A stretch of 64,000 nt of DNA from contig NZ_JACSQS010000001.1 in assembly GCF_014836545.1 (NCBI RefSeq), positions 300,928 through 364,927 on the forward strand. Reading direction: 5' to 3'. A program made the translations under genes and the position numbers. Positions 17,579 through 28,233 of the stretch are shown one piece after another. This stretch comes from Stenotrophomonas lacuserhaii (GTDB lineage: Bacteria > Pseudomonadota > Gammaproteobacteria > Xanthomonadales > Xanthomonadaceae). The first letter of the stretch is position 1. Each line of letters starts with the position of its first letter. The notes under the pieces were generated by a model that had not been told where the DNA came from, did not search any database, and saw only the letters and a list, made by a program, of their open reading frames with translations.

Positions 17579-17835
17579 GGCAGGTGACGGTGCAGTTGTT
17601 CGGCGCGTTTTCCGAACTGGATCCCACGCGCGAGATCGCGGTGGAGGTGGCCGGGGGGCGGGTGGCGGATCTGCGCGCGGCGCTGCAGGCGCTGCTGCCG
17701 GTGCGCTGGCCGGCATTCCGCGCTGGATTGCTGGAGTATTCGGCATTCTCCGACCAGCAGCGCGTCCTGCGCGATGATGACGCCCTGCCCGATGACGGGC
17801 GCGTGGCGATCCTGCCGCCGGTGAGCGGAGGATGA
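17575..17835 (+). CDS. moaD: Molybdopterin synthase small subunit MoaD
   Basis: This 86-residue ubiquitin-fold sulphur carrier ends in the required Gly-Gly (PPVSGG). The C-terminal glycine is thiocarboxylated and donates sulphur to cyclic pyranopterin in the MoaD-MoaE complex. Its start overlaps moeA and its end overlaps moaE by four bases each. No MoeB-type activator is encoded in this window. Confidence 0.92.
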   Translation: MRQVTVQLFGAFSELDPTREIAVEVAGGRVADLRAALQALLPVRWPAFRAGLLEYSAFSDQQRVLRDDDALPDDGRVAILPPVSGG

Positions 17836-18329
17836 GCATGGCAGAGCAGGACCAGTGGATGATCGTCGACCGCGCCAACGCGGCCATCGACGCGGCCGAG
17901 GCTATCGCCTTCGTGTCCGATCCCGGCTTCGGCGGCATCGATGTGTTCATCGGCAAGGTGCGCGACCTCAACCAGGGACGCGCCGTACTGGGCATCACCT
18001 ACGATCTGTTCGACCCGCTGGTAATGGCCGAGTTCGAACGACTGGTCGGTGAGGTCCGCGGGCAGTTCGGGCCCCGTGTGAAACTCTACGTGGCACATGC
18101 CAAGGGCCGTCTGGCAGTGGGCGATACGGCGGTGGTGGTGGCCGCCGGAACACCGCACCGCGACGAGGCCTTCAAGGCCTGCCGCGCGCTGATCGAAGCG
18201 GTCAAGCACCGCAGTCCGATCTGGAAACAGGAGCACTACCAGGATGGTGACAGTGTCTGGAGCGAAGGCTGTTCGCTGTGCCACGTCGCCGAGGCTGCCG
18301 GCCCCGCCTCGCCGCCCCCCGCAGCATGA
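17832..18329 (+). CDS. moaE: Molybdopterin synthase catalytic subunit MoaE
   Basis: This 165-residue MoaE shows the conserved GKVRD near residue 39, the HAKGRLAVGDTAVVV strand-helix region and KHRSPIWKQE carrying active-site lysines. It converts cyclic pyranopterin to molybdopterin with sulphur from MoaD. The C-terminal 20 residues are rich in Ala/Pro and probably disordered. It overlaps moaD at its start. Confidence 0.94.
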   Translation: MSMAEQDQWMIVDRANAAIDAAEAIAFVSDPGFGGIDVFIGKVRDLNQGRAVLGITYDLFDPLVMAEFERLVGEVRGQFGPRVKLYVAHAKGRLAVGDTAVVVAAGTPHRDEAFKACRALIEAVKHRSPIWKQEHYQDGDSVWSEGCSLCHVAEAAGPASPPPAA

Positions 18330-18343
18330 AAGAGACCTGCCAG

Positions 18344-19087
18344 ATGAAAGCCTGGATCACCGCGTTGCTGCTGCTCGCCGCTGCGCCCCTGGCGAGTGCG
18401 GCGGACCTGACCGTATCGGCCGCCTCGAGCCTGACCGAAAGCTTCCGCGACATCGCAACCGCCTACCAGAAGGCACATCCGGGCACCCGGGTCGACCTGA
18501 ACTTCGCCGCCTCCGGCGTGCTGCTGCAGCAGATCGCGCGCGGTGCCCCGGTGGACGTGCTGGCATCAGCCGATGAAGCGACCATGGACCAGGCGGTGAA
18601 GGGCGGCCACGTGGACCCGGCCACGCGCCGGGTATTCGCGCGCAACGCGCTGTGGGTGATCGTGCCGCCGGACAGCCGCCTGCCCCTGACCGCGTTGCAG
18701 TCACTTGCGCAACCGGCGGTCACGCGGGTCGCCATCGGCAACCCGGACAGCGTGCCGGTGGGCCGCTATGCACGCGCTGCGCTGCAGTCCGCCGCACTGT
18801 GGACGGCCGTGCAGCGCAAGGTGATCACCACCCAGAACGTGCGCCAGTCGCTGGACTACGTGGCGCGCGGCGAGGTGGACGCGGGTTTCGTCTATGCCAC
18901 CGACGCGCAGGCGATGCCGGGCCGTGTCAAGCGTGCGTTCCAGGTGCCGGTCAGCGCCGGCATTACCTATCCGCTTGCGGTGGCCTCGCACAGCAGCAGG
19001 GCGATCGAAGCGCAGCGCTTCGTCGCCTTCGTGCAGTCGGCAGCGGGCCAGGCGATCCTGCGCCGGCATGGCTTCAGCTCGCCCTGA
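18344..19087 (+). CDS. modA: Molybdate ABC transporter periplasmic binding protein ModA
   Basis: This 247-residue protein begins with a signal peptide (KAWITALLLLAAAPLASA) followed by DLTVSAASSLTESF, the usual N-terminus of mature ModA. It binds molybdate in the periplasm and delivers it to ModB. ATG 18344 follows an AAAGAGA stretch. The ATG at 18326, which overlaps the moaE stop, is an equally coupled alternative adding six residues. Confidence 0.92.
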   Translation: MKAWITALLLLAAAPLASAADLTVSAASSLTESFRDIATAYQKAHPGTRVDLNFAASGVLLQQIARGAPVDVLASADEATMDQAVKGGHVDPATRRVFARNALWVIVPPDSRLPLTALQSLAQPAVTRVAIGNPDSVPVGRYARAALQSAALWTAVQRKVITTQNVRQSLDYVARGEVDAGFVYATDAQAMPGRVKRAFQVPVSAGITYPLAVASHSSRAIEAQRFVAFVQSAAGQAILRRHGFSSP

Positions 19088-19090
19088 TCG

Positions 19091-19774
19091 ATGGACCTGG
19101 ACTGGAGCGCACTCGGGTTGTCCCTGAAAGTGGCCGGATGGGCCACCGCGATCAACCTCGTGCTGGGTGTGGCGCTGGGCTGGTTGCTGGCGCGCCGCCG
19201 CTTCCCCGGGCGCGAACTGCTGGACACACTGCTGACCCTGCCGATGGTGCTGCCGCCGACCGTGCTGGGCTATTACCTGCTGGTGCTGATTGGCCGCAAT
19301 GGTCCGCTCGGGGGGTGGCTGCAATCCAGCTTCGGCATCAACCTGGTCTTCACCTGGCAGGCGGCCGTGATCGCCGCTGCGATCGCGGCCCTGCCGCTGG
19401 TGTTCAAGCCGGCCCGCGCGGCCTTCGAAGGCGTGGACGGGCAACTGGAGCAGGCGGCGCGCACGCTGGGCGCCAGCGAGGCGGCGGTGTTCTTCCGCAT
19501 CACGCTGCCGCTGGCCTGGCGCGGCATCCTGGCGGGCCTGTTGCTGGCGTTCGCCCGCGCGATGGGGGAATTCGGCGCCACGCTGATGGTGGCGGGCAGC
19601 ATTCCCGGGCGCACCCAGACCTTGTCCATCGCCATCTACGAAGCGGTGCAGGCCGGCCAGGATGGGCGCGCCAATGCGCTGGTGCTGCTCACTTCGGCGG
19701 TGTGCATCGTGGTGCTGCTGGTCGCGGCCCGGCTGGTCGGTGGACGACGCAGGGAGGTCCGCGATGTGGCTTGA
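19091..19774 (+). CDS. modB: Molybdate ABC transporter permease ModB
   Basis: This 227-residue inner-membrane permease has about five or six hydrophobic helices. The cytoplasmic EAA loop that contacts the ATPase is visible ([20 protein letters not shown]), and [16 protein letters not shown] is typical of ModB. It starts three bases after modA and overlaps modC by eleven. Confidence 0.94.
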   Translation: MDLDWSALGLSLKVAGWATAINLVLGVALGWLLARRRFPGRELLDTLLTLPMVLPPTVLGYYLLVLIGRNGPLGGWLQSSFGINLVFTWQAAVIAAAIAALPLVFKPARAAFEGVDGQLEQAARTLGASEAAVFFRITLPLAWRGILAGLLLAFARAMGEFGATLMVAGSIPGRTQTLSIAIYEAVQAGQDGRANALVLLTSAVCIVVLLVAARLVGGRRREVRDVA

Positions 19775-20459
19775 CGCGGACATACAGCGCCACCTGCATG
19801 CCTCGGGCGAACATTTCCGGCTGCAGGTGCACCTGCAGTGCACGCAGCGCCGCGTGGTGCTGTTCGGTCCCTCCGGGGCGGGCAAGAGCCTCACCCTGAA
19901 AGCAATCGCAGGGTTGCTCAGGCCTGATGCCGGTCGCATCGTGCTTGACGGGCAGGTGCTGTTCGACGCCGAAGCGGGGATCTGCGTGCCCGCACGCGCT
20001 CGCCGGCTGGGTTACGTTTTCCAGGATTACGCGCTGTTCCCGCACCTCACCGTGCGCCAGAACGTGGCCTTCGGCGTGCAGCGCGGATGGTGGAACGCAC
20101 GGCGCGGCAACCGCCATGCCGAGGTCGAGCACTGGCTGCGCGTGCTGCGCATCGACCGTCTTGGTGAGCTCCTGCCGTCGCAGATTTCTGGCGGGCAACG
20201 GCAGCGCGTCGCGCTTGCCAGGGCGCTGGTGACGCGTCCCCGTGCGCTGTTGCTGGATGAACCCTTCGCTGCATTGGACCATGATCTGCGTGCGCACCTG
20301 CGCATCGAACTGCAGGCCGTGCTCGAGCAGGCCGGCATGCCGTTGTTGCTGATAAGCCATGATCCAGAGGACGTGGCCGTGTTCGGTGAGCAGGTCCTGC
20401 ATCTGCTTGACGGCCGTCCGGCAGCGGCCGGCGAACGCGCTTCAGCGCCGTCGCGCTGA
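19764..20459 (+). CDS. modC: Molybdate ABC transporter ATPase ModC, short form
   Basis: This 231-residue ABC ATPase has Walker A GPSGAGKS, the Q-loop region [14 protein letters not shown], the signature [13 protein letters not shown], Walker [13 protein letters not shown] and the switch histidine in LISHD. AGGGAGG six bases upstream fixes the ATG at 19764. Typical ModC proteins are about 350 residues with a C-terminal molybdate-binding (Mop/TOBE) domain, which is absent here, so the transporter lacks that regulatory part. It is the last gene of the operon. Confidence 0.9.
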   Translation: MWLDADIQRHLHASGEHFRLQVHLQCTQRRVVLFGPSGAGKSLTLKAIAGLLRPDAGRIVLDGQVLFDAEAGICVPARARRLGYVFQDYALFPHLTVRQNVAFGVQRGWWNARRGNRHAEVEHWLRVLRIDRLGELLPSQISGGQRQRVALARALVTRPRALLLDEPFAALDHDLRAHLRIELQAVLEQAGMPLLLISHDPEDVAVFGEQVLHLLDGRPAAAGERASAPSR

Positions 20460-20853
20460 GCTGCCGGTCCGGTAGCGTGCAGGGTCGCAGGGATCGCGCA
20501 AACCGGCGCGCACACGGCGCCCGGCGCGCTGACCACGACGCGCGAATCTGAAATCTTCAGACAATCCGTGCGCGAATGCGTCGCCGCGCACTGCGGCGCT
20601 ACCGGTAAGCGGTACGTGGCGATACCCGCCGCTGAAGCTGTTCAGATGATCGGCTCATGCGGCGATGTTCGTCGCACATCACGCGATGTCACAAAGACAA
20701 CGCAGCGATTTCACGAAGGTTTGATTGATCGCAGGTATAGATTCACTGCAAGAGCTTCGCCAGCGTCCCCCACGCCCGCGCCGACTTTCCCTTAAGGCCC
20801 CGCTGCTTCCTGGCGGCTGGGCACGCCATTCTGCACGCCCTTCGAGCTACCTG
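20460..20853. other. Intergenic region upstream of the glycogen operon with two CTGAA/TTCAG dyads
   Basis: This 394-base gap separates modC from glgA. It holds a perfect dyad TCTGAA-ATC-TTCAGA (20547-20561) and a second one, CTGAA-GCTG-TTCAG (20632-20645), about 84 bp further on. A TATAGAT -10-like element lies at 20736-20742 but has no convincing -35 box. The rest shows nothing recognisable. Confidence 0.5.
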
Positions 20854-22392
20854 ATGAACACCATTGCCCCATTCAGTCGTCCGTCGCCGTCACCTGTCGC
20901 GCGCAAGGCGAGCCAGCGCCTGCGCCGGCGCGATGTGCGCGGCAGGTTCGTTCCCACCCTGGCCTCGATGGACCGCGGCGAGCCGGTGCTTTTCGTGGTG
21001 TCGGAGATGGCGGACTTCATCAAGGCCGGCGGCCTGGGTGATGTCGCCGCCTCGTTGCCGCGCGCACTGCGCAGCGCCTGTGATGTTCGGGTGTTGATTC
21101 CGGGCTACCCGGAAGTCCTGTCACGCCTTCGTTCGATCGAAGTGGTCGGCAGCGTGGCGCCGCGGGGTCACCTGCCTGCCTGCCGCATCGGGCGTGCACT
21201 GCAGACCGACGGGCTGCCGATCTATGTCCTGTTGAACGGCCCGTTGTTCGATCGCGAAGGGTCGCCCTACGTGGACGCCGCAGGCAAGGAATGGAAGGAC
21301 AACGCGATCCGCTTCGCGACCCTCTCGCACGCAGCGGCGGAAATCGCCGCCGGCCGCACCGGGATGGACTGGGCCCCGGGGCTGCTGCACCTCAACGACT
21401 GGCCCACCGCGCTGGCCGCTGCCTACGTGCGCTGGGACGGCACCGAAGTGGCCACCTTGTTGACCATCCACAACCTGGCCTACCAGGGTTTGTTCCCGTA
21501 TGCGCTTGCAGAAGCGCTGGGCATCCCGGCCGAACACCTGGAGGAAATGCATTTCTTCGGACACATGTCCTTCCTGCAGGCCGGCATCGTCAATGCCACG
21601 CGCTTGAACACGGTGAGCCTGCACTACGCCGAGCAGATCACCGCGCCGGCCGATGGCTGCGGGCTGGACGCGCTGTTGGCGCGGCGCGCCGCGCGCGGGC
21701 ACCTGAGCGGCATCGTCAACGGCATCGATGCAAGCTGGGATCCGCGTTCGGATGCGCACCTGAGCGCGCATTTCAGCGTGCAGCAGTGTGCCGGTCGCGC
21801 CGCCAATGCGGCGAGCGTGCGGCAGGCGTTCGGCCTGCGCGACAGTGAGGGTCCGTTGTTCGCGGTGGTCAGCCGTCTGGTGCACCAGAAGGGACTGGAC
21901 ATCACCTGCGACGTCGCCCCGCAGATCATCGCCGCCGGTGGCCAGCTGGTGGTCATCGGCGGCGGCGAGCCGCAGGTTGAAGAGCAGGTGCGCGCCCTTG
22001 CGCGGCGCTTCCCGGGGCAGGTCGGTGCCTGGATCGGTTTTGACGAACAACTGGCGCGCCAGATGTTCGCCGGTGCGGATTTCCTGTTGATGCCCTCGCG
22101 GTTCGAGCCGTGTGGGCTCAGCCAGATGTATGCACAGCGTTTTGGCTGCCTGCCCATCGCCCACGCCACCGGCGGACTGGTGGACACCGTGGACGACGGG
22201 GTGACCGGGTTCCTGTTCCACGAGCCCACCGCCAACGTCATGCGCCGCTGCGTCGAGCGTGCACTGCGCACCTTCCGCATGCCCAGCCTGCTGCGTTCGA
22301 TGCAGCGCGCGGCGATGCTGCGGCCCAGTGGCTGGGACATCGCCGGGCGGCAGTACCTCGACCTGTATCGGCAGGCACGGGTGGCTGCATGA
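20854..22392 (+). CDS. glgA: Glycogen (starch) synthase GlgA
   Basis: This 512-residue GT5 enzyme extends alpha-1,4-glucan from ADP-glucose. The ADP-glucose site [13 protein letters not shown] is near residue 55, and the C-terminal GT motif [18 protein letters not shown] is present. About 38 arginine-rich residues precede the canonical start (VLFVVSEM); they are absent from E. coli GlgA and may be a real extension or an annotation choice, with ATG 20968 the shorter option. It is the first gene of a seven-gene overlapping glycogen/trehalose operon. Confidence 0.92.
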   Translation: MNTIAPFSRPSPSPVARKASQRLRRRDVRGRFVPTLASMDRGEPVLFVVSEMADFIKAGGLGDVAASLPRALRSACDVRVLIPGYPEVLSRLRSIEVVGSVAPRGHLPACRIGRALQTDGLPIYVLLNGPLFDREGSPYVDAAGKEWKDNAIRFATLSHAAAEIAAGRTGMDWAPGLLHLNDWPTALAAAYVRWDGTEVATLLTIHNLAYQGLFPYALAEALGIPAEHLEEMHFFGHMSFLQAGIVNATRLNTVSLHYAEQITAPADGCGLDALLARRAARGHLSGIVNGIDASWDPRSDAHLSAHFSVQQCAGRAANAASVRQAFGLRDSEGPLFAVVSRLVHQKGLDITCDVAPQIIAAGGQLVVIGGGEPQVEEQVRALARRFPGQVGAWIGFDEQLARQMFAGADFLLMPSRFEPCGLSQMYAQRFGCLPIAHATGGLVDTVDDGVTGFLFHEPTANVMRRCVERALRTFRMPSLLRSMQRAAMLRPSGWDIAGRQYLDLYRQARVAA

Positions 22393-24626
22393 TGGAGGGT
22401 CAGCGCGTGCGGGAGTCGGCCATCGCACAGGAACCTGTCCAGACGACGGTGACAGAAACGCTTCCGGACGCGCTGCAGGCGCTGTCGCGGGGTGAGCCGG
22501 CCGATCCCTTCGCCTGGCTGGGCGTGCACGGCGACGGCAACGGCGGATACCTACTGAGAACGCTGCTGCCGGGAGCGCTGGCCGTCCATGCGCGGCTGCC
22601 GGGCGAATCCACGGAGCGGGCCATGGCCGCGGCAGCAACCTGCGATGGTCTGTTCCAGCTTGCCGTCGCCGGCCTTGGCCGGGCGAGCCTGCGCATCACC
22701 TGGCCCGACGGCGAGCAGCGGCTGGAGGATCCTTACGGGTTCTGGCCCGTGCTGCCGGATGACGTGCTCGATGGCGTGCGCGCGGGTGACGGCGAAGCCA
22801 TGCGCGCGCTCGGAGCGGTTCCCATGCAGGTCGACGGCGTCGACGGGGTGCGGTTCGCGGTTTGGGCGCCCAACGCGCGGCGGGTCGCCGTGGTGGGCGA
22901 GTTCAACAGCTGGGACGGCCGTCGCCATCCCATGCGCCTGCGTCACGATGCGGGCGTCTGGGAACTGTTCCTGCCTGATATCGCTGCCGGTGCGCGCTAC
23001 AAGTTCCGCATTACCGGGGCAGATGGGGAGGTGCTCGCCGACAAGGCCGACCCCATGGCGCGCTGGGCCGAGCTGCCCCCGGCCACCGCCTCACGGGTCG
23101 CCCCCGCGGCGCAGCGCGTATGGCAGGACAGCCAGTGGATGCAGCAACGCAGTGCCTGTACGCACGCGCCGTTGTCGATCTATGAAGTACATGCCGGCTC
23201 CTGGCAGCGCGACGGCGCAGGCCACGAGCTGGACTGGGACGCGCTGGGCGACCGGCTGATTCCGCACGTCCAGGCGCTTGGCTTCACCCACATCGAACTG
23301 TTGCCGGTGAGCGAACATCCCTTCGGCGGTTCGTGGGGCTACCAGCCGCTGGGCATCTACGCGCCGACCGCGCGCCACGGCACGCCGGGTGATTTCGCGC
23401 GCTTCGTGGAACGCTGCCACCTGGCGGGAATCGGCGTCATCGTCGATTGGGTGAGTGCGCATTTCCCCAATGATGCGCACGGCCTGGAGCGCTTCGACGG
23501 CACCGCGCTGTATGAGCACGCCGACCCCCGGGAAGGCTTCCACCAGGACTGGCACACCCTGATCTACAACTACGGTCGCAACGAAGTGGCGGCCTACCTG
23601 ATCGGCAGCGCGCTGGAGTGGATCGAGCGTTTCCACATCGACGGCCTGCGCGTGGACGCGGTGGCTTCGATGCTGTATCGCGATTACAGTCGCAACGACG
23701 GGGAGTGGGTGCCCAACGAGCACGGCGGGCGTGAGAACCTGCAGGCGGTGGCCTTCCTGAAACAGATGAACGCCACGCTGCGCGGACGTTTCCCGCAGGT
23801 GATGGTGATCGCCGAAGAATCCACCGCCTGGCCCGGCGTCACCGCCCCGGTGGAGCAGGGGGGGCTGGGGTTCACCCATAAATGGAACATGGGCTGGATG
23901 CACGATTCGCTGCGCTACATGCAGCATGATCCCGTGCACCGCCAGCATCACCACAGCGAGATGACCTTTGGTCTGGTGTATGCGTTCTCTGAACGCTACG
24001 TGCTGCCGCTGTCCCACGATGAGGTGGTGCACGGAAAAGGGGCCCTGCTGGCGCGGATGCCGGGCGATGACTGGCAGCGCTTCGCCAACCTGCGCGCGTA
24101 CTACGCGCTGATGTGGGCCCACCCGGGCAGCAAACTGCTGTTCATGGGCGGCGAGTTCGGTCAGAGCCACGAATGGAACCACGGTCAAGCGCTCGACTGG
24201 GAGCAGGCCGCACGCCCGCTCAACCAGGGCCTGGCACGGTTGGTCGGTGACCTCAACCAGCTGCTGCGCCGTCATCCGGCGCTGCACCGCGACGAGCAGG
24301 ATGAGCGCACCTTTGAATGGAGCATCGGCGATGACCATGCCAACAGCGTGTTCGCCTTCGTGCGCCACGATCCCCAAGGGGTGACACCGCCCTTGCTGGT
24401 GGTCAGCAACCTGACTCCGCTGCCCCGCCATGGCTACCGGGTCGGTGTTCCGCGCGCGGGGCGGTGGCGGGAGATCCTCAACAGCGACAGCATGTTCTAC
24501 GCCGGCAGCAACGTCGGCAACGGCGGCGCGCTGGAAACCGAGCCACAGGCGATGCACGGTCAGCCGCATTCGCTGCAGCTGACCCTGCCGCCGCTGGCCA
24601 CGCTCTACCTGCAGGTGGATGCATGA
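22389..24626 (+). CDS. glgB: 1,4-alpha-glucan branching enzyme GlgB
   Basis: This 745-residue GH13 branching enzyme has an N-terminal N1 module, a CBM48 module ([22 protein letters not shown], about residues 155-180) and the catalytic barrel. The putative catalytic residues are Asp423 ([13 protein letters not shown]), Glu476 (VIAEEST) and Asp544 ([13 protein letters not shown]). It introduces alpha-1,6 branches into the GlgA product. The start overlaps the glgA stop (ATGA). Confidence 0.95.
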   Translation: MMEGQRVRESAIAQEPVQTTVTETLPDALQALSRGEPADPFAWLGVHGDGNGGYLLRTLLPGALAVHARLPGESTERAMAAAATCDGLFQLAVAGLGRASLRITWPDGEQRLEDPYGFWPVLPDDVLDGVRAGDGEAMRALGAVPMQVDGVDGVRFAVWAPNARRVAVVGEFNSWDGRRHPMRLRHDAGVWELFLPDIAAGARYKFRITGADGEVLADKADPMARWAELPPATASRVAPAAQRVWQDSQWMQQRSACTHAPLSIYEVHAGSWQRDGAGHELDWDALGDRLIPHVQALGFTHIELLPVSEHPFGGSWGYQPLGIYAPTARHGTPGDFARFVERCHLAGIGVIVDWVSAHFPNDAHGLERFDGTALYEHADPREGFHQDWHTLIYNYGRNEVAAYLIGSALEWIERFHIDGLRVDAVASMLYRDYSRNDGEWVPNEHGGRENLQAVAFLKQMNATLRGRFPQVMVIAEESTAWPGVTAPVEQGGLGFTHKWNMGWMHDSLRYMQHDPVHRQHHHSEMTFGLVYAFSERYVLPLSHDEVVHGKGALLARMPGDDWQRFANLRAYYALMWAHPGSKLLFMGGEFGQSHEWNHGQALDWEQAARPLNQGLARLVGDLNQLLRRHPALHRDEQDERTFEWSIGDDHANSVFAFVRHDPQGVTPPLLVVSNLTPLPRHGYRVGVPRAGRWREILNSDSMFYAGSNVGNGGALETEPQAMHGQPHSLQLTLPPLATLYLQVDA

Positions 24627-26362
24627 CGGCAGCGGTAAGGGAGCGACTGGGTGCATGGCCCCTTGGGGACGGCCGTTACCGTTTCTGCCTGTGGGCGCCC
24701 GACGCACGTGAGGTGGCGCTGGTGCTGGATGGCGAAGTACACGCGATGTCGCCGGGCGAGGACGGTTGCTTCCGCGTGGAGGCCACCGGCAGCAGCGGGA
24801 CACCTTACCGGTTCCTGATCGACGGCCAGGCGCAGGTGCCCGATCCTGCCTCGCGCTGGCAGCCGCATGGCGTGGAAGGCGCCAGCGCGCTGCTGCCCGA
24901 CGATGGCCATGTGTGGCAGGCGCGCTGGGAAGGCCGGCCGTGGCAGGAACTGATCATCTACGAGGTGCACCTGGGGTGCAGCGGGGGCATTGCCGGCCTG
25001 AAGGCACAGCTGCCTGCGCTGGCGGCGATGGGCATCACCGCGTTGGAGCTGATGCCGGTGGCGCAGTTCCCCGGCCGACGCAACTGGGGCTATGACGGTG
25101 TATTCCCCTATGCACCGGCCGAAGCGTATGGGCATCCGGATGAGCTGAAGGGGTTGGTCGACGCCGCCCACGCGCACGGCATGGCGGTGCTGCTGGACGT
25201 GGTCTACAACCATTTCGGTCCGCAGGGAAACCTGCTGGCCAGCTACGCATCGGCGTTCTTCAACGACCAGGCGCCGACACCCTGGGGCGAAGCCATCGAC
25301 TTCAACCAGCCCCAGGTCAAGCGCTTCTTCGTCGACAACGCGCTGATGTGGCTGCAGGAATATCGCTTTGACGGTCTGCGGCTGGATGCGGTGCAGGCGA
25401 TCACCCCGAACGCGTTCCTTGGCGAGTTGCTGCAGGCCATCCGCGCCGGCTGCGCCGACCGGCCGCACGTGCACCTGGTACTTGAGAACGAGCGCAACCA
25501 GGCCTCGTGGCTGCGCCAGGGGTACCAGGGGCAGTGGAATGACGACCTGCACAACGCACTGCATGTAATGCTCACCGGTGAGTCGGAAGGGTACTACGCC
25601 GACTATGCCGGGCGCGCCCCGCAGTTGCTTGCGCGGGCGCTTTCGGAAGGATTCGCCTGGCAGGGCGAGCGCAACCACAAGGGCGAACTGCGTGGCGAGC
25701 CGAGCGCCGATGTGGCCCCCCAGCATTTCGTGATCTTCGCCCAGAACCATGATCAGATAGGCAACCGGGCGCTGGGCGAGCGACTGGTTTCGCTGGTGCC
25801 CGCCGATCACGCCCGTGCCGCGCTGGCGCTGGTCCTGCTGGTACCGATGGTCCCGCTGCTGTTCATGGGTGAACCGTGGCAGGCCAGGCAACCGTTCCTG
25901 TTCTTCACCGATTACCTGCCGCCGCTGGACGAGGCGGTGCGCGAAGGCCGGCGGCGCGAGTTCGCCGGGTTCGCGGCATTCGCCGATGCCGACCAGCGGC
26001 AGCGGATTCCCGATCCCAATGCGCGCTCCACCTTCGAGGCGTCACGTGTCGCCCTGCCTGCGGCCGACGATGCGCAGGCCGCTGATCATCTCGCCGTGTT
26101 CACCACGCTGCTGTCGTTGCGCCGCCGTTATCTGCAGCCCGGGCTTGCGCATGCGCGCCCGCTGGGCGCCCGCGTGCTGGGCCCCGGTGCCGTGCAGGCG
26201 GGCTGGCAGCTCCCCGATGGCCAATGGTGGATCGCGCTGAACGTCGGCGAAGCTGCGCTGGGGCACGAACTTCCCGACGGGACACTGGTATGGCAACAAC
26301 AGGACGCAGCGCCCGGGCAGATCGCCGCCGGCAGCGTGTGCGTGCATTGGGTGCCGCGATGA
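24623..26362 (+). CDS. treZ: Malto-oligosyltrehalose trehalohydrolase TreZ
   Basis: This 579-residue GH13 enzyme with an N-terminal CBM48-like domain ([20 protein letters not shown]) releases trehalose from the maltooligosyl-trehalose made by TreY. Active-site motifs are [11 protein letters not shown] (nucleophile Asp), HLVLENERN (acid Glu) and [17 protein letters not shown]. It overlaps glgB by four bases. TreY is two genes downstream, so both enzymes of the pathway are co-expressed. Confidence 0.94.
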   Translation: MTAAVRERLGAWPLGDGRYRFCLWAPDAREVALVLDGEVHAMSPGEDGCFRVEATGSSGTPYRFLIDGQAQVPDPASRWQPHGVEGASALLPDDGHVWQARWEGRPWQELIIYEVHLGCSGGIAGLKAQLPALAAMGITALELMPVAQFPGRRNWGYDGVFPYAPAEAYGHPDELKGLVDAAHAHGMAVLLDVVYNHFGPQGNLLASYASAFFNDQAPTPWGEAIDFNQPQVKRFFVDNALMWLQEYRFDGLRLDAVQAITPNAFLGELLQAIRAGCADRPHVHLVLENERNQASWLRQGYQGQWNDDLHNALHVMLTGESEGYYADYAGRAPQLLARALSEGFAWQGERNHKGELRGEPSADVAPQHFVIFAQNHDQIGNRALGERLVSLVPADHARAALALVLLVPMVPLLFMGEPWQARQPFLFFTDYLPPLDEAVREGRRREFAGFAAFADADQRQRIPDPNARSTFEASRVALPAADDAQAADHLAVFTTLLSLRRRYLQPGLAHARPLGARVLGPGAVQAGWQLPDGQWWIALNVGEAALGHELPDGTLVWQQQDAAPGQIAAGSVCVHWVPR

Positions 26363-28233
26363 GCGAGCACGCGCTGCTGCGGCGCGCGGCGGAGGCCGGC
26401 CTGCAGGTCCGTTGGACCGACGTGGCCGGCGTCGAGCGGGAGGTCGCGCCGGATGTGGTCGAAGCGGTGCTGAGGTCGCTGGCAGACAGTGCCGGAGCGG
26501 GAGGCGCCGCGCCGCCTCTGCTGACCTGCGTGGTCGGGCACACGCTGTCGGTGCCCGGCGCGGGCAGCGGCGACGCCCACTGGGTTGCAGAAGACGGCAC
26601 CGCGCATCCAGCGCGGCAGACAGGGGCAGGGCAGTGGCAGGCGCCCCCGACGCCCGGCTATTGGCACTGGGCCCAAGGCCCGCGCCTGCAGGCTGTGGCG
26701 GTGGCGCCGCAGCGCAGCTGGTTTCCCGCACCAGATGCCGGTTGCCGTCACTGGGGCGTCGCCGCACAGGTCTACAGCGTGCCTGGAACCGGGGACGGCG
26801 GGATCGGTGACAGTGGCGGCATCGCAGAATGGATCCCGCGCCTGCGCGCGCACGGGGCCACGGCGATCGCGCTTTCGCCGATCCACGCCAGCATGCCGAT
26901 CCGCAGCGGCTTCAGTCCCTATTCGCCGAGCGACCGGCGCTGGCTTGAGCCCCTGCACGGCGCCCCCCTCCAGCAGCTTCCCGAAGCCGCCGCGGCGGTA
27001 CGCGCAGCGGATGCCGACCTCGATGCGCGGCTTGCCGCGCACGAAGCCGATGAGCGGATCCGATGGGCCGAGGCGGCCGCTGCCAAGTGGCAGTGGATCG
27101 GCCGTTTGCCGGCCTGGCTGCAGACCCATCGTCCCGGACAGTGGCGGCAGATCGAATCCGAACTGAGGGCCGGTGGTGCGCCGTTGGCCTCATGGGCTGC
27201 CCAGACCGCGGCGTTGTCGCGCAGCCCGGCGTCTGTGCAGGCGTTTGGCCAGTGGCTGGCGCAGGCCAGCTGGCGCAAGTTGCAGCACGGCGCGCGCCAG
27301 GACGGGATGGCGATCGGCCTGATCGCCGACCTTGCGGTGGGATTCGATCCGGCCGGTGTCGAGGCGCAGGACAACGCAGGTGCCGTGCTGCAAGGCCTGG
27401 AACTCGGCGCGCCGCCGGACGCGTTCAATCCGCATGGCCAGGCGTGGGGCATCACCGGCTATGCGCCCGGCGCGCTGCGCGCCCAAGGCTACGCGCCATT
27501 CATCACCCTGCTGCGTGCAGTGATGGCGCAACGCGGCGGCGTCCGCATCGACCATATCCTGGGGCTGCTGCGGCTGTGGGTGTTGCCGCGCGGCGCAGGT
27601 GCCGGGCAGGGCATCTATCTGCGCTACCCCTTCGATGACCTGCTCAACCTGCTGGTACTTGAGTCCTGGCGCAACCACTGCGTGGTGATCGGCGAAGACC
27701 TGGGCGTGGTACCGCCGGGCATCCGTGATGCGCTTGCCGCGCGCGGCGTGCTGGGCATGGAAGTGCTCGCCTTCAACCGCGATGAGCAGGGCTTCCTGCC
27801 CACCGCGCAGTGGCGGAAATCGGCCGTGGCGATGTCCTCCACCCATGATCTGCCGCCGGTGGCGGGCTGGCTGCAGGGCCGCGACCTGCAGTGGCGCAGG
27901 CAGCTGGGCTGGAACGACGAGGACGCCGACCAGACGCAAACGGTACGACGCCAGGCCGAGGTCCAGCAGCTGGCTGCACGGGCGCAGGCCGAAGGCGTGG
28001 ACAGCGGAGACCTGCAGCGCGATGCGCTGGCACTCACCGCGCGCGCACCGTCCGTACTGGCCCTGCTGCCGCTGGAAGATGCCACGGCAAGCATCGAACA
28101 GCCGAACCTGCCGGGCACCGTGGAAGCGCATCCCAACTGGTGCCGTCGGATGGCGCCGCACGGTGATGCCGCAGCGATCGAAGGACGGCTGGCGGCCTTC
28201 GCTGCACAGCGCAGGCAGGGAGCCACTGCATGA
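26359..28233 (+). CDS. malQ: 4-alpha-glucanotransferase MalQ
   Basis: This 624-residue GH77 amylomaltase moves maltosyl units between glucan chains. Motifs seen are SGFSPYSPSDRRWLEP, VRIDHILGLLRLWVLP (nucleophile Asp), VVIGEDLGVVPPGIRDAL (acid Glu) and SSTHDLPPVAGW. The first 150 residues are a separate N-terminal region common in long MalQ proteins. It is coupled to treZ and treY by ATGA overlaps and probably recycles short maltodextrins from debranching into substrates for TreY. Confidence 0.93.
   Translation: MSEHALLRRAAEAGLQVRWTDVAGVEREVAPDVVEAVLRSLADSAGAGGAAPPLLTCVVGHTLSVPGAGSGDAHWVAEDGTAHPARQTGAGQWQAPPTPGYWHWAQGPRLQAVAVAPQRSWFPAPDAGCRHWGVAAQVYSVPGTGDGGIGDSGGIAEWIPRLRAHGATAIALSPIHASMPIRSGFSPYSPSDRRWLEPLHGAPLQQLPEAAAAVRAADADLDARLAAHEADERIRWAEAAAAKWQWIGRLPAWLQTHRPGQWRQIESELRAGGAPLASWAAQTAALSRSPASVQAFGQWLAQASWRKLQHGARQDGMAIGLIADLAVGFDPAGVEAQDNAGAVLQGLELGAPPDAFNPHGQAWGITGYAPGALRAQGYAPFITLLRAVMAQRGGVRIDHILGLLRLWVLPRGAGAGQGIYLRYPFDDLLNLLVLESWRNHCVVIGEDLGVVPPGIRDALAARGVLGMEVLAFNRDEQGFLPTAQWRKSAVAMSSTHDLPPVAGWLQGRDLQWRRQLGWNDEDADQTQTVRRQAEVQQLAARAQAEGVDSGDLQRDALALTARAPSVLALLPLEDATASIEQPNLPGTVEAHPNWCRRMAPHGDAAAIEGRLAAFAAQRRQGATA

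Noticed and set aside
20721-20741. TTGATT...TATAGA as a sigma-70 promoter for glgA
   Set aside because: The spacer would be only nine bases, far too short. The -10-like part is kept only as a remark.
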